Assembly (NCBI GenBank): GCA_025617745.1
Contig: CM046869.1
Span: 9,381,168 to 9,445,167, forward strand
Origin: Heliocidaris erythrogramma
Taxonomy: Eukaryota; Echinodermata; Echinoidea; Camarodonta; Echinometridae
Direction: 5' to 3'
Length of the DNA stretch: 64,000 nucleotides
Shown here piece after piece: positions 39,424 to 43,795 of the stretch. The notes under the pieces are model-generated. The model made no database searches. It saw only the letters and a list, made by a program, of their open reading frames with translations, and was not told the DNA's origin. Position numbers and translations under genes: made by a program. The first letter of the stretch is position 1. Each line of letters begins with the position of its first letter.

Positions 39424-39587
39424 TTAGTAGAGAGAGATATATATATATATAATGAATGTGTTATGTAGAAGATGAAAAATAAAACATGTAAAGGCCATTC
39501 TACTTACGCAGCAGGTTGCTGAGTCACCCCTCCCGGGGCAAGTGATGCGACAATCGCGAACGCGAAGAAGAGAAACCTCGTAGCCAT
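391..39587 (-). CDS. Complement C3-like thioester protein, 5' half (13 exons)
   Basis: Exons in coding order, all minus strand: 39508-39587, 36297-36466, 34804-35001, 26286-26338, 22221-22370, 20724-20766, 19234-19318, 18257-18356, 8111-8350, 4379-4588, 2698-2829, 1987-2061, 391-603. Every border has AG/GT and the phases join without a stop, giving 1,749 nt (583 residues). It begins with a signal peptide. Family hallmarks in order are FRVGVPEKISVNL (MG1), VFVQTDKPIYTPNQ (MG1/MG2), FEVKEYVLPTFSVSIE (MG2/MG3), YVFGKPVIG (MG3) and ADSLLVDVEEKC (MG5/MG6). C3/C4/C5 proteins are secreted opsonin precursors. The YVFGKPV and EVKEYVLP wording fits C3/C4/C5 better than A2M or CD109. The anaphylatoxin and thioester regions that would settle C3 versus another TEP are outside the window. 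An NRT N-glycosylation sequon lies in exon 4. The C-terminal part continues past position 1. Confidence 0.93.
998..1580. repeat. Foldback element in intron 12
   Basis: The ends are inverted: AGGAGAATGAAACC at 998-1011 and its complement at 1567-1580. The arms run roughly 998-1165 and 1415-1580 and stay similar, including a TCAATTTACTTTCTAT stretch. A related segment ending GGATTTCCCTTTA follows to about 1,975. There is no coding content. Confidence 0.65.
1987..2061 (-). CDS. C3-like exon 12 (MG5)
   Basis: 75 nt, phase 0 at both ends, TAG acceptor and GTAAGT donor. It encodes IDRRTNFQIHRVG followed by LAGGEAIDLHFL, matching the position of the RVGDxLNLxL strand in C3/C4. Confidence 0.87.
2062..2697. 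other. Intron 11, no identified gene
   Basis: AT-rich intronic DNA between exons 11 and 12. I see a short fragment (about 2,207-2,240) beginning CTGTTTCATAAAACTTG, shared with the MITE family at 20.55 kb, and nothing else supportable. Confidence 0.5.
2698..2829 (-). CDS. C3-like exon 11 (MG5)
   Basis: 132 nt, phase 0 at both ends, ATAG acceptor and GTAAGT donor. It encodes ASTEDQQYPNNQATISFELT through NDYLIISLEDTNQRRLI. Homology is modest; frame and splice agreement carry the call. Confidence 0.87.
3236..3640. repeat. Foldback repeat in intron 10
   Basis: GAATTGGCAGCTCCATGACG near 3,236 is the approximate inverse of a stretch near 3,465-3,507. The right side ends in GTGGACTTTCCCTTTA, the same type of end as the elements at 1.97 and 18.43-18.96 kb. 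Confidence 0.5.
3725..4036. repeat. Decayed G-rich minisatellite
   Basis: About 15 imperfect units built on GGGGGTAATTTTCTGGGG or GGTAATTGTCC, about 20 bp each, with G runs of 4-10 on the plus strand. Possibly quadruplex-forming. It lies in intron 10. Confidence 0.6.
4379..4588 (-). CDS. C3-like exon 10 (MG4/MG5)
   Basis: 210 nt, phase 0 at both ends, TAG acceptor and GTAAGA donor. It encodes LDLTFANGDVAPDIPVQVTW through VRIQIQ. It follows the YYKPG turn of exon 9, as in C3. Confidence 0.9.
4815..5150. repeat. Two-unit tandem repeat, about 165 bp
   Basis: Two adjacent similar units each contain GACCTTTGACCCTATAAAA or its variant, then GAACACTGGGGGCAGCATCA. Intron 9 of the C3-like gene. Confidence 0.55.
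5815..6110. repeat. Dispersed 'ATAGC(A/G)CC' repeat
   Basis: It follows an AAT microsatellite and contains TTAATATAGCACC and CCGACCAAAGCGCTTA. A similar ATATAGCGCC...ACGGCGCTT segment occurs at about 41,035-41,090. Family unnamed. Confidence 0.4.
6273..6859. mobile_element. piggyBac-type MITE with TTAA target duplication
   Basis: 587 bp flanked on both sides by TTAA (6269-6272 and 6860-6863). The ends are CCCTATATAGCCCGGGGG and its approximate complement CCCGGGCTATTGAGGG. TTAA duplication with CCC...GGG termini is characteristic of piggyBac-like elements. No transposase is visible, so it is non-autonomous. It lies in intron 9. Confidence 0.7.
6931..8080. other. Intron 9 remainder with unexplained open frames
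   Basis: Plus-strand open frames at 7,031-7,336 (acidic, EEDNESDEEV) and 7,431-7,664, and a minus frame at 7,418-7,651, match nothing I recognise. They lack supporting motifs, so I do not call genes here. Confidence 0.35.
8111..8350 (-). CDS. C3-like exon 9 (MG3/MG4)
   Basis: 240 nt, phase 0 at both ends, CAG acceptor and GTAAGA donor. It encodes LNEQGNAEVTLDDLNVDFG, then KAIIHEAATLFSEASI, and reaches MVDYYKPGVINQAK at the start of MG4. Confidence 0.93.
8395..8855 (-). mobile_element. Possible LINE 3' end
   Basis: On the minus strand there is a short open frame (8,642-8,854), then an AT-rich stretch with TTTACAAGTTGG-type repeats, then CCCAAGAGGGGGTCGAAATA and a terminal AATTCTAAATTCTAAAT repeat. 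That layout resembles the 3' UTR of a LINE ending in a short repeat. The protein similarity is weak. Confidence 0.3.
9256..10305 (+). repeat. BEL/Pao 5' LTR
   Basis: 1,050 bp, TG...CA ends. It contains a 48-bp direct duplication (units from about 9,311 and 9,359, each with GATTGCAATAGCGCCATCT), TATA-like TATATATAAAA at 9558-9568 and AATAAA at 10252-10257. Confidence 0.95.
10355..15595 (+). CDS. BEL/Pao gag-pol polyprotein (main frame)
   Basis: 1,746 codons. A charged N-terminus (a second Met, at codon 6, could be the real start); four tandem DDPTR repeats at residues 173-192; DUF1759-like gag about 225-410; zinc knuckles CIFCNHDHHLEEC (459-471) and CYGCLKRGHLTKRC (492-505); aspartic protease site ALLDTQSDTTFI (581-592), with Q where G is usual; reverse transcriptase about 880-1100 with FYVDDG at 1027-1032; RNase H with HHFSDASSKGYG near 1206 and YWTDSN near 1281; integrase with an HHCC finger (H1542, H1548, C1578, C1581) and acidic residues D1613, D1675 and E1728. 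The frame is lost just after WERQIRSTRRVL; the C-terminus continues at 15,604 in another frame. Function: reverse transcription and integration of the element. Confidence 0.95.
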   Translation: MTWNNMSDEDKTMEKDADNPGAMAIDPRPRREAKPTEKGLQYQADVKEKEFKRSINAWRRSSNKLRAIVSDNNDAKDIRNARDALQTLMDEAILAQEELQSFLHWVVIDDDSGDRLESIEEEHSELMKAVQEYLMDHQSRKSKVSRLSKRLSSCQKWVDECSFGNREEVPTTDDPTRDDPTRDDPTRDDPTRDEVTQDVPYVDVPTATARDIVTEAPTNEPLLSLLTQLQISRLPLPEPDIFSGDPLQYPNWKQAYDTLMEHQGIPARDRFFYLKKYLRGPPLELVQGFSLIYNDAAYIQAKHELERRYGDPFIISNAFRDRLDKWPKIHPKDSRGLQRFSDYLRQCQTVMEGNGNLHHLDDEWENRKLLLKLPNWIVTKWSRRVYDHRRAHGTFPSFCDFSYFVEEESNIACDPITSSLTEDKPRRGRENSMKAMTMRTSSIQETRPAVATRRPEQKCIFCNHDHHLEECQTFITQPMLDRKKFIREKGLCYGCLKRGHLTKRCRRRIQCRVCNRRHPTPLHLDRIPSEDREGTPNQEEIQSSNSHTLVKSNVQGYVKSVAIVPVWLSHEKLKEERLVYALLDTQSDTTFILNSTKDALGLHGPKVNLLLSTMSIKSESIPSEKIKGLTVRAFNSEKVIRLPASYTRDIMPANREHIPTPEVARSFPHLNLIADQLLPLKHCEIGLLIGYDCGRALTPRDVIPSQDDDGPFGLKTDLGWSIVGVTSQDEEPFNPDDHVGYSHRLTAREISPELAERDISTKKRVTFSHNVTIKEEISPLSVLKFMERDFPESRTELPFSQHDTRFMRIMEDNVRITEDGHYETPLPFKEDVINLPNNKYMAERRLSHLRRKFQRDPNYHQKYLEKMDALLEKGYAEIVPETDKQNGQAWYIPHHGVIQPQKLRVVFDCSAEFQGESLNKHLLSGPDLTNTLLGVLCRFRLEPIAFCCDIREMFYQFKVKEGDRRYLRYLWWRDGDFQQQPHELRMTVHLFGATSSPGCSNFCLKQIASDNAHEFGEDVKSFVHHNFYVDDGIKSVPTKEEAKYLILRTRQLCKKGGLHLHKFISNTPEVLETVPDEDRAKDNSKTDLLKNKLPLQKALGVQWCVESDTFQFRMILDDRPLTRRGLLSTVMSIYDPMGLLAPIVLPGKEILQELCKTSADWDDPLPDDLRERWEKWTTDLHNLDSLSIQRCYKPADFGNAATMQMHHFSDASSKGYGQCSYVRMKNGDGRVHCSLVMAKSRIAPLKAVTIPRLELSAAVVSIRVSTLLQRELALENIENIYWTDSNVVLGYINNQSRRFHVFVANRIRQIRQHSETSQWKHVRTKDNPADAASRGCTVDQLITSKWFTGPDFLWEETVPCDDDQEEFEISPGDPEVKKSTVNVIVKDDSKFDLSRLDRFSTWYKAKRAMAYCLLFITRLKQRCQRKSTEQSADDSTFQCKVSVQNLQQAESEILRHVQKEAFGEEIEILKSIQRKQGLNDRQRRRQIKKQSRLHGLDAFLDEAGILRVGGRIRRGDDSYERKHPLILPQRSHITDLVIRYCHESTAHGGRGMTLNQIREYGFWVLGSSSRVAKFIRKCVTCNRLRSPAQIQKMSDLPSDRVTPAAPFTYCGIDCFGPWVIKDGRKEMKRYGLLFTCLSSRAVHIETLNSLTTDSFLLGYRRFAALRGPIRLLRCDRGTNFVGAEAELKNAWSEMNHSDVKGTLMKEGCDYVQFAFNVPAASHMGGVWERQIRSTRRVLVDNSMTNH
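15604..16134 (+). pseudogene. BEL/Pao pol C-terminus, displaced by frameshift
   Basis: Continues the polyprotein in another frame. It opens MYEAAAIVNSRPLTVTDLND, the conserved end of the BEL integrase, followed by a DUF5641-like tail (SRKRWRRVQHLINEFWDRW; VGDIVIVKDENLPRNQW). Compared with the family, several residues between the two frames seem to be missing as well, so a small deletion near 15,565-15,575 is more likely than programmed frameshifting. This probably disables the copy for autonomous movement. Confidence 0.9.
16140..17181 (+). other. BEL/Pao 3' untranslated region
   Basis: About 1 kb of AT-rich, TTGAATT-like sequence between the pol stop and the 3' LTR. No ORF of note. It ends with a purine-rich tract. 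Confidence 0.7.
17182..18231 (+). repeat. BEL/Pao 3' LTR
   Basis: 1,050 bp, same length as the 5' LTR and nearly identical, including the 48-bp internal duplication. It ends at 18,231, followed by the GCTAC duplication. Exon 8 of the host gene begins at 18,257. Confidence 0.95.
18257..18356 (-). CDS. C3-like exon 8 (MG3)
   Basis: 100 nt, phase 2 to phase 0, GCAG acceptor and GTAAGC donor. It encodes YVFGKPVIGRYTFKYGVMQE, the classic YGKPV strand of MG3. The BEL/Pao 3' LTR ends only 25 nt into the intron downstream of this exon. Confidence 0.93.
18430..18963. repeat. MITE-like element in intron 7
   Basis: TTAAAGGGCAGTCCAAC on the left against GTTGCATTTCCCTTTA on the right. Internally it has TGAAAGTTTGAAAGAAAT on the left and GAAAG...AGAGGAAAAATCAGAGAAG on the complementary right side. 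The same type recurs near 1.57-1.98 kb, 3.24-3.64 kb and 42.65 kb. Confidence 0.55.
19234..19318 (-). CDS. C3-like exon 7 (MG3)
   Basis: 85 nt, phase 1 to phase 2, ACAG acceptor and GTAAGG donor. It encodes VLPTFSVSIETPPYILRGSE and continues to VTRVDA, the first strands of MG3. Confidence 0.92.
20413..20545. repeat. MITE, GATGAAACGCTCC family, copy 1
   Basis: Inverted ends ATTCATCAAGCGTTTTGTCA and TGACAAGACATTTGCTGAAA. The core contains GATTGGCTGAGAGCAAATTTG. Copies lie next to it at 20.55 kb, at 42.0 kb and in part at 57.9 kb. Confidence 0.65.
20552..20680. repeat. MITE, GATGAAACGCTCC family, copy 2
   Basis: Same core (GATTGGCTGAAAGCAAATTTG) and right end (ACACTTGATGAAATGCTCC) as copy 1. 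The left end is CTGTTTCATAAAACTTGTCA. The two copies are a few bases apart, both in intron 6. Confidence 0.6.
20724..20766 (-). CDS. C3-like exon 6 (MG2/MG3 linker, 43 nt)
   Basis: 43 nt, phase 0 to phase 1, TTTAG acceptor and GTAAGC donor. It encodes FLVKSTVTFEVKEY and joins exon 7 to complete the conserved FEVKEYVLPTF motif. Confidence 0.92.
20767..22220. other. Intron 5: low-complexity and G/C-tract sequence
   Basis: A 172-codon minus-strand open frame (20,925-21,443) matches no family I know and has no splice or start context, so I do not call it. A G tract near 21,535 and a C tract near 22,125-22,140, with CTCCTGGATCCGCCCCTAG, mark a decayed poly-G/C MITE. Confidence 0.4.
22221..22370 (-). 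CDS. C3-like exon 5 (MG2)
   Basis: 150 nt, phase 0 at both ends, CAG acceptor and GTATTT donor. It encodes LHVEIINPSGVSVKR through FGIWSVTAFYGHQ; the W-x-V/I-x-A-x-Y pattern is the usual MG2 strand in this family. Confidence 0.92.
23227..23531. repeat. Long-hairpin element (305 bp)
   Basis: Almost the whole element is two arms: ATTTGTACCTGGGTCCTG at 23227 and its complement ending at 23531, about 140-150 bp each with a short centre near 23,385. Flanked by TA microsatellites in intron 4. A transcript would fold into a long stem. Confidence 0.75.
24125..25220. mobile_element. Innermost nested element
   Basis: Ends ACCCCGTTTACACAGAG and CTCTGTGTAAACGTGGT are inverted with one mismatch. Repeated CTCGAGTTC/GAACTCGAG motifs lie inside both ends. 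I could not fix a target duplication. Confidence 0.55.
24768..24995 (-). CDS. Small basic ORF in nested element
   Basis: 75 codons. It opens MAVASIVSAVILIWFRMILR, one hydrophobic segment, then turns very Arg-rich (RSARRADRLRRWREDFF). The start AAAATGGCG has a good eukaryotic context. An Arg-rich start is seen in some transposase genes, but I do not recognise this one. It could also be chance; treat as hypothetical. Confidence 0.25.
   Translation of the reverse strand: MAVASIVSAVILIWFRMILRRNRNILINNYMRQQRVRSARRADRLRRWREDFFSSIFLGGGGRKTAKGRIYKILQ
25365..25745. repeat. GGCACGAAAAAGAGACATG foldback, copy 1
   Basis: 381 bp, with arms of about 130 bp from GGCACGAAAAAGAGACATG to its complement. A GC-richer middle contains AACCCGGACG. 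It is next to a TA microsatellite. Confidence 0.7.
26286..26338 (-). CDS. C3-like exon 4 (MG2, 53-nt mini-exon)
   Basis: 53 nt, phase 1 to phase 0, TTTCAG acceptor and GTAAAT donor. It encodes VMIKVMSLEQDMLPSNRT, which fills the gap between IYTPNQG and LHVEIINPSG as expected from C3/C4. It contains an NRT sequon. I found it by phase and homology, since no long ORF marks it. Confidence 0.85.
26394..26659. repeat. GGCACGAAAAAGAGACATG foldback, copy 2
   Basis: 266 bp. Same arms as copy 1 but no unique middle; the left arm is partly duplicated (AACGAAGCTTTTCGACCTGC occurs twice in tandem). It lies 55 bp from exon 4. Both copies are followed by GAAATTTTGTAGTACCAAG, so the family extends beyond the hairpin. 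Confidence 0.7.
26751..27118. repeat. CT and TAA microsatellites
   Basis: A (CT)n tract at about 26,751-26,778, a C run near 26,950 and an impure (TAA)n tract at about 27,011-27,118. Confidence 0.8.
27120..28546. repeat. Cassette unit 0 with 160-bp tandem array
   Basis: 5' hairpin ACTCGGA...TCCGAGT (27120-27144), then motif GTATCCCCCGAAC (27149-27161). The 3' hairpin is GTATCACCGAAC, loop ACTA, GTTCGGGGGATAC (28507-28535), followed by (TAA)n. Between them lie about seven tandem copies of a roughly 160-bp unit (about 27,290-28,475), each with ACTGCAGCCGGTAGAGCGCT and GGTTACCATGGCAAC. Open frames across this array are by-products of the repeat. Confidence 0.65.
28547..30243. repeat. Cassette unit 1
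   Basis: Starts TAACTAGAA (28547), then hairpin ATCGT...ACGAT (28561-28576) and motif AGATTGACGTC (28583-28593). Ends with hairpin GATTGAC-TTTAC-GTCAATC (30225-30243). Inside are two direct repeats of about 260 bp (from about 28,610 and 29,870), each with GACAAAATGGCGCC and GGTCATGCATGAG, and a GAA-rich tract near 30,165. Confidence 0.6.
30244..32403. repeat. Cassette unit 2
   Basis: Starts TAACTAGAA, then hairpin AATTCGTC-ATGAG-GACGAATT (30256-30276) and motif AGGTGGTCTGTC (30277-30288). Ends with hairpin GGTCTGTCA-TAAA-TGACAGACC (32379-32400). Contains a GAT/ATC-rich satellite (about 30,460-30,835) and a tRNA-like segment at 31,057-31,130. Confidence 0.65.
31057..31130 (-). repeat. tRNA-derived segment (Gly-CCC-like)
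   Basis: On the minus strand it has an A-box-like TGGTCTATTGGTC, anticodon arm CTTGC-CTCCCAT-GCAGG (anticodon CCC), a perfect B box GGTTCGATCCC and GGTGGGTCCA, then a T run further on. The 5' acceptor side does not pair with the 3' side, so it is not a normal tRNA gene. More likely a SINE-like or pol III promoter relic. Confidence 0.6.
32404..34682. repeat. Cassette unit 3 (relative of unit 2)
   Basis: Head-to-tail copy of unit 2, with the same start, hairpins and 3' end, its own GAT-rich satellite (about 32,596-32,935) and a tRNA-like segment (33,355-33,424). A block near 34,045-34,250 differs from unit 2, so the copy is diverged or chimeric. Confidence 0.65.
33355..33424 (-). repeat. tRNA-derived segment, second copy
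   Basis: Same A and B box layout as at 31,057. The anticodon arm is altered (CTTGCCTCTTACTCCGG) and no longer pairs well. Part of cassette unit 3. Confidence 0.55.
34683..34742. repeat. Extra 3' end of the cassette family
   Basis: A second 3' end directly after unit 3: AATTCTGACAAAATTAAAAGG-like lead, hairpin TCTGTCG-ATAC-CGACAGA, then CCACCTAA. It ends 61 nt from exon 3. Confidence 0.65.
34804..35001 (-). CDS. C3-like exon 3 (MG1/MG2 junction)
   Basis: 198 nt, phase 1 to phase 1, CAG acceptor and GTAAAG donor. It carries the best family signature in the window, VFVQTDKPIYTPNQ, at the MG1-MG2 boundary. The donor lies 61 nt from the end of the cassette array at 34,742. Confidence 0.95.
35680..35752. 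repeat. Poly-G MITE fragment
   Basis: A run of about 15 G, then CCCCCTGGATCCGTCACTG, which looks like the right end of a hAT-type MITE. Intron 2. Confidence 0.4.
36196..36220. repeat. CT microsatellite
   Basis: About 12 CT units in intron 2. A GA-rich tract also lies in intron 1 at about 36,484-36,600. Confidence 0.85.
36297..36466 (-). CDS. C3-like exon 2 (MG1)
   Basis: 170 nt, phase 2 to phase 1, between a CAG acceptor and a GT donor (GTATAT). It encodes FFVTSPNVFRVGVPEKISVN and the following beta strands, the typical opening of MG1 in C3/A2M proteins. Confidence 0.92.
36714..37252 (-). mobile_element. Solo LTR, probably Ty3/gypsy
   Basis: 539 bp flanked by the 4-bp duplication GTAT (36710-36713 and 37253-37256). 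Read on the minus strand it starts TGTTATGTAATAG and ends CGAAACGCGACA (TG...CA), with TATA-like GATATAAATGG (about 36,946-36,956) and AATAAA (about 36,809-36,814). No internal coding sequence adjoins, as after LTR-LTR recombination. Lies in intron 1. Confidence 0.65.
37459..37640. mobile_element. hAT-type MITE with 8-bp duplication
   Basis: 182 bp with inverted ends CAGTGGCGGCACCA and TGGTGCCGCCACTG. Perfect 8-bp target duplication GAACATAC (37451-37458 and 37641-37648). Poly-C/G tracts inside. CAG...CTG ends and 8-bp duplications fit the hAT superfamily. Confidence 0.85.
38750..38875. repeat. T/G low-complexity tract
   Basis: A long plus-strand run of T and G only, ending in runs of G, in intron 1. 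Its open frames (Phe/Gly-rich) are artefacts. Confidence 0.8.
39362..39425. repeat. GA microsatellite next to exon 1
   Basis: GA-rich tract, then TATATATATATA, starting about 80 bp downstream of the exon 1 donor in intron 1. Confidence 0.8.
39508..39587 (-). CDS. C3-like exon 1 (start codon and signal peptide)
   Basis: 80 nt, ends in phase 2 at a GTAAGT donor. It starts MATRFLFFAFAIVASLAPGG: a short basic n-region, then a hydrophobic core FLFFAFAIVASLA, as in a secreted protein. ATG at 39587 is the only start in this frame close to the signal sequence, and a plausible promoter lies 130-240 bp upstream. Confidence 0.88.
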
Positions 39588-39719
39588 GATGGTCGAGACA
39601 CCAGCAGCAGTCTCCGCCAATTTCTTCGGCAAGTTGTGGTTTCGTTTTCACCAAACACAGAGGAAAACGTCAGCTCCTCGATCATCAGAGTTCCTACAGC
39701 ACCGAGAGCGGCAGAGGCA

Positions 39720-39822
39720 CAAATGAGATTCGTACCCAGGCAACGAATTGTTTTATTTAGCCCAATCACGTGAATTTCTAGCACCTTAATTGGTCCTACC
39801 ATGACAAGGTCCCGGATTTTCC
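39720..39822 (-). promoter_or_regulatory. Candidate promoter of the C3-like gene
   Basis: Read on the minus strand, in transcription order: a kB-like site (CGGATTTTCC on the plus strand, 39813-39822, one base off GGGATTTTCC); CCAAT (39789-39793); an E-box CACGTG (39767-39772); a second CCAAT box in the other orientation (39762-39766); TAAATAAAA, TATA-like (39751-39759); and an initiator-like TCATTTG about 35 nt further (A at 39724). A start there would give a 5' UTR of about 137 nt. C3 genes are commonly NF-kB-responsive; use here is inference. Confidence 0.4.
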
Positions 39823-40485
39823 GAACTCCCAGAGTCCCAGGTGTTCGTAAAACCAGGAAATAACAACCACTTTCTCTTCCAACTATTTTCGATGTCTAGT
39901 CTACAACGCGGACACCTTTTCAAACTGTCAAGGAAAATACAGCATTTTTTTAATCAAGATCGAAAAAAAAATGTGACGAACTTCAAAGAGAAATTAGTTT
40001 ATAATCTTTTCCAGCACACATTGATTTTAAAAATGGATTTATTGACATCAGAACTTTCAATAGTGTATATATCTTAATGAATATGATTAATCTCTTCTGG
40101 CCATTTTTTATTTCTCTCAATGAACTTGCATAAGAAAAAGAAAAGGCTGATGATGAGCTAAGCGAAACGGCAGGGTACAGTATTCGATTGGTAAGTTCTG
40201 CGCAAGTGCAGATCAAAGCAAGGCAATTGGTCATCTCATCCGGTGTTCTGGGCTTACTGGCGAATTGAAATCCAGTTGAATAAACTTTATTTCCAACAAG
40301 ACCTAGTTTTGGAAGGATTGGGGAGAATTCTCTTATCAGGCATGTTATTCAACAGGCAGTGCAAAAATGCAAAGAAAAACAAAAAGAGACTGGATAAATG
40401 ATTACTCGCAATAAGGGGCTGATCCCATAATCACATCTCTAAAATCTGTATCCTGCAGTTTATGTGCATGTAAATGTATGAGATA

Positions 40486-40892
40486 CAGTGTTGTAGTCGA
40501 AAAGTCAAGGTCTGAGACCAAGACTGAGACTTCCCTTCCGAGACCGAGGCCACCTCTTTCGAGACCAGGATCTCAAGAGATCGAGACCGAGACCTTATTA
40601 AGTTTAAAGAAAATTAAAAAAGCCAACAAACTTTAGCCTTATTAAAAATTGTGAGGCAGTTTAAAATATCTTGAAATTACTCCTATTTGATTAAGCCTAC
40701 TTAATTAGGAAGGAAAAAAATCTCTGCACACTTTGCAGTTTTTGTTTGTTTGTTTTTTTTTTTTTTTTTTAGTGCGGTCTCGAACGGTTTTCTCGACCCT
40801 TTGAGGTCCGAGATCGAGACCGAGACTTCAAGATCCGAGACCGAAAAAACGGGTCTCGAGGCTGAGACCTGGTCTCAAGACCTACAACACTG
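40486..40892. mobile_element. hAT-type MITE rich in GAGACC motifs
   Basis: 407 bp with inverted ends CAGTGTTGTAG and CTACAACACTG. The flanking 8-mers ATGAGATA (40478-40485) and ATTAGATA (40893-40900) differ at one base. Both arms carry repeated GAGACCGAGAC or its complement. Upstream of the C3-like gene. Confidence 0.75.
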
Positions 40893-42003
40893 ATTAGATA
40901 ATGTCATCGAAGGCTCATTAGCATATATTTATGAGATACACACCGCAATACCGATACCCAATACTCTTTCCATTTAAACTTTGAGTAGATCAGTTTGGGG
41001 ACGATTTTATATAATAATATAATAATATATAAAATTTATATAGCGCCAAATCCATTTTGATCAAATGCTCACGGCGCTTGCAAAAAGAATGATTGAAAGA
41101 AAGATATGATAGAATACAAGCATGCAAAAAAATTCTACGCAATTACAAAAGGTCATAAAGATAATCAATCAAATAATGTTTGTTTTCAATTTATGGCATC
41201 TCAAAGAGATAAGTTTTAATGTTGGACTTCAGCAATTCACTGGAAGTTAAGTCCATTAGTTAGACTCCAACATCGTATAAAGAAACAGGTTTGGGGGAAG
41301 TCAGCTGACACTATTATGTTTTTATCAGGTTACATCCCCGGGGGGGGGGGGGGGTACTCACATATATTGGGTATACGGGGACGTGCCGCTGGGAAGGGTG
41401 ACTTTTTGAAGAAAGATCCTTAGACATGGGTCCCCTTTTCATTAAAAAGATCCTTAGACATGGGTCCCATTTTCCCCCAAAAATCCTTAGACATGGGTCC
41501 CATTTTCCCCAGAAAAATGTTGTCCCTTTGTTGATTCTTTATCGAGTTTTCGTTCGAACGATGCTCATGCAAACATGCGTTTCGTTATACGACGTTTGTT
41601 TTATTATACGATATTTAGACTATGAAAATGTATTTACTTTTCGTATCGCGATACGATTCTCATATAGCTATATGATGAATTTATTTAGTCTGAACAGGGG
41701 TTACTCATCTATCGTTATCGGTGATAATTATGGAGGGCATGGCGAGAGTTTTTCAATGGGACCCGACCTGAAAGTTGTTAACTAAAACTTACTTCAATAG
41801 TGTGAGATCATAATGGGAACCGTAACGCCAGGCCACTTTTCAAGTACAGCTTTCACACTGGATCTTCACGCATATTCTTTCGCATTAAAAAAAAATACGA
41901 ACAAAAATTTAAAAAAACAAATAAACGAGCTCTGAGACTCAGTAAGGTTGTTAATCAATACAAACAAACTCTTTCTTTGTTTCCCTCTCTCTTCCACCGT
42001 CCT

Positions 42004-42141
42004 GGGGAGTGTTTCATCAAGTGTCTGGTCAGTGATTTTAACTGACAAATTTGCTCTCAGCCAATCTGATGCAAGGACTTCAGTAGCTTATAACAGTTGT
42101 CGGTAAAACTCACTGACAAAACGCTTGATGAAACGCTCCGC
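42004..42141. repeat. MITE, GATGAAACGCTCC family, copy 3
   Basis: GGGGAGTGTTTCATCAAGTG on the left against CGCTTGATGAAACGCTCCGC on the right. The core CTCTCAGCCAATCTGATGCA is shared, inverted, with the copies at 20.4-20.7 kb. Confidence 0.7.
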
Positions 42142-42774
42142 TGGTTTTCCATAATTCGAGGACTTGTGAACAGAATTTGTGCAAAAACCCATCAATAGCA
42201 TAGTAAGGGTTAACTCAGGTGATCGCTGGCCTCTCGATCATGTGGGAGCTATAGGGCCTACATTCCGGATACGGATGAACAGGTCGTGAGAGTTCAAAAC
42301 AACAGGAAAATTAAGCCTTGGAGAATAAAGGGAAATTCCCAAAACTTTTTGTCTGGCCTCGTATATAAACAAACAAATATATCAAGTTCCAACTTACTTG
42401 CACTATGCAAGGGTTAATTAATTAGCACATGTTTCTTGCATAATGACCACCGGAGATTATAATGTATTATTTTTGTTTTGTTTTAATATATATCATGAGT
42501 AAGACAGTGTCATTTCAACTTCAAGATCCATATCGTTAGCATTCTTATAAAATTTAGCATTTTGAGATTATCTCTTTTTTTTCTTGAAATTTTCTTAGTT
42601 TTTTCCCTTCAATCCGCTTTTCGTCTTACTTTATCAGGTCCGTAGAATCCATTTAAAGGGCAATCCTACCTCTGTAATAAGCCGATTTGTGTGAAAGCAG
42701 AAAATGTACAAGAGGATGGTAAAAATTTGTAAGAATCGGACAAATAATTTTTAAAGAAGTTATGCATGTTTTGT

Positions 42775-43745
42775 TTGCTTTATTTCCGAAAATCATATAA
42801 AAAACAGTATCATAATATAATAAAATCAAAGACTTACAATAATAATAGAATGATTAAACGGATGGATAGCCCATTTTCAGACCCATTAACCTAACTGCTC
42901 TGTTCTTCCATGGGGTCCAATATACATAATAATGATATACATAAATAATAATGCTACACAATACTGAGGCTAAACTGAAATACACTAAACTAAATTAAAC
43001 TAAATCAAACGAACCAAAAAAAAATCATTAAAATCTATTCAGATAACCCCTCCCAGCCCTACAGCCGAACAAATGCCACCCCACCCTATCCACCCACCCA
43101 GCTCACGAAAAACCTAATAAAGTTTAAATTCTATCCATTTTATTTAATCTGTTATTACATTTATTATGTTTTCAGCTGGAGCCAACTGAAAAGAGGAATT
43201 AAAATATCAAAGTAATTAAAGTATTCTTGAACATGTTTATTGAACAAAATTAATGTGCCTGACGGAGTTTAAGAGGTAGTTCATTGCATAACCTGGATCC
43301 ACGATATAAGAATGTACGTTTACACTGATTGGTTCTGAATTGTTTTTGGAAGAATTAAATTATCATTAGATCTCAGCACATAACACTTTTTTATTAGTCA
43401 TATATTTAGGTGTTAGCTCATGAAATGCTTTAAACAATAAAGGGTGCATATGTCTCCTACGTCGGGATTTTAGAGTTTCCCATTTGATGAATAGATCTGT
43501 GCTCATAAGGTTTAACCTTAAGAATAATTCTTCCTGCCCGATTCTGAAGTTGATCAAGATGATTTTTATTGGCAGTTTGCCAAACAGAGTCCGCATAGGC
43601 AAAGTGGGGCATAATTTATAGATTAAAATTTACATTTAGTGAATGACATTGGCAGATCGTTAATAAAAACTAAGAACAATGACCCCAGTATTGATCCCTG
43701 AGTTACTCCGTAATAAAGGGTCTTTCTTTTTCGTCAGCCCTACAT
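42775..43745 (-). pseudogene. LINE reverse transcriptase relic
   Basis: Minus strand: YYGVTQGSILGSLFLVFINDLP (first part near 43,735-43,670) is a canonical non-LTR RT block. The sequence then jumps to a thumb-like or C-terminal segment (LLFKAFHELTPKYM, near 43,400), so the YxDD region and about 100 or more residues are deleted. A 3' UTR-like AT-rich stretch follows to about 42,775. Jockey/CR1-like by pattern. Confidence 0.6.
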
Positions 43746-43755
43746 AGTCGCTCAG

Positions 43756-43758
43756 TTG

Positions 43759-43795
<37 letters not shown>

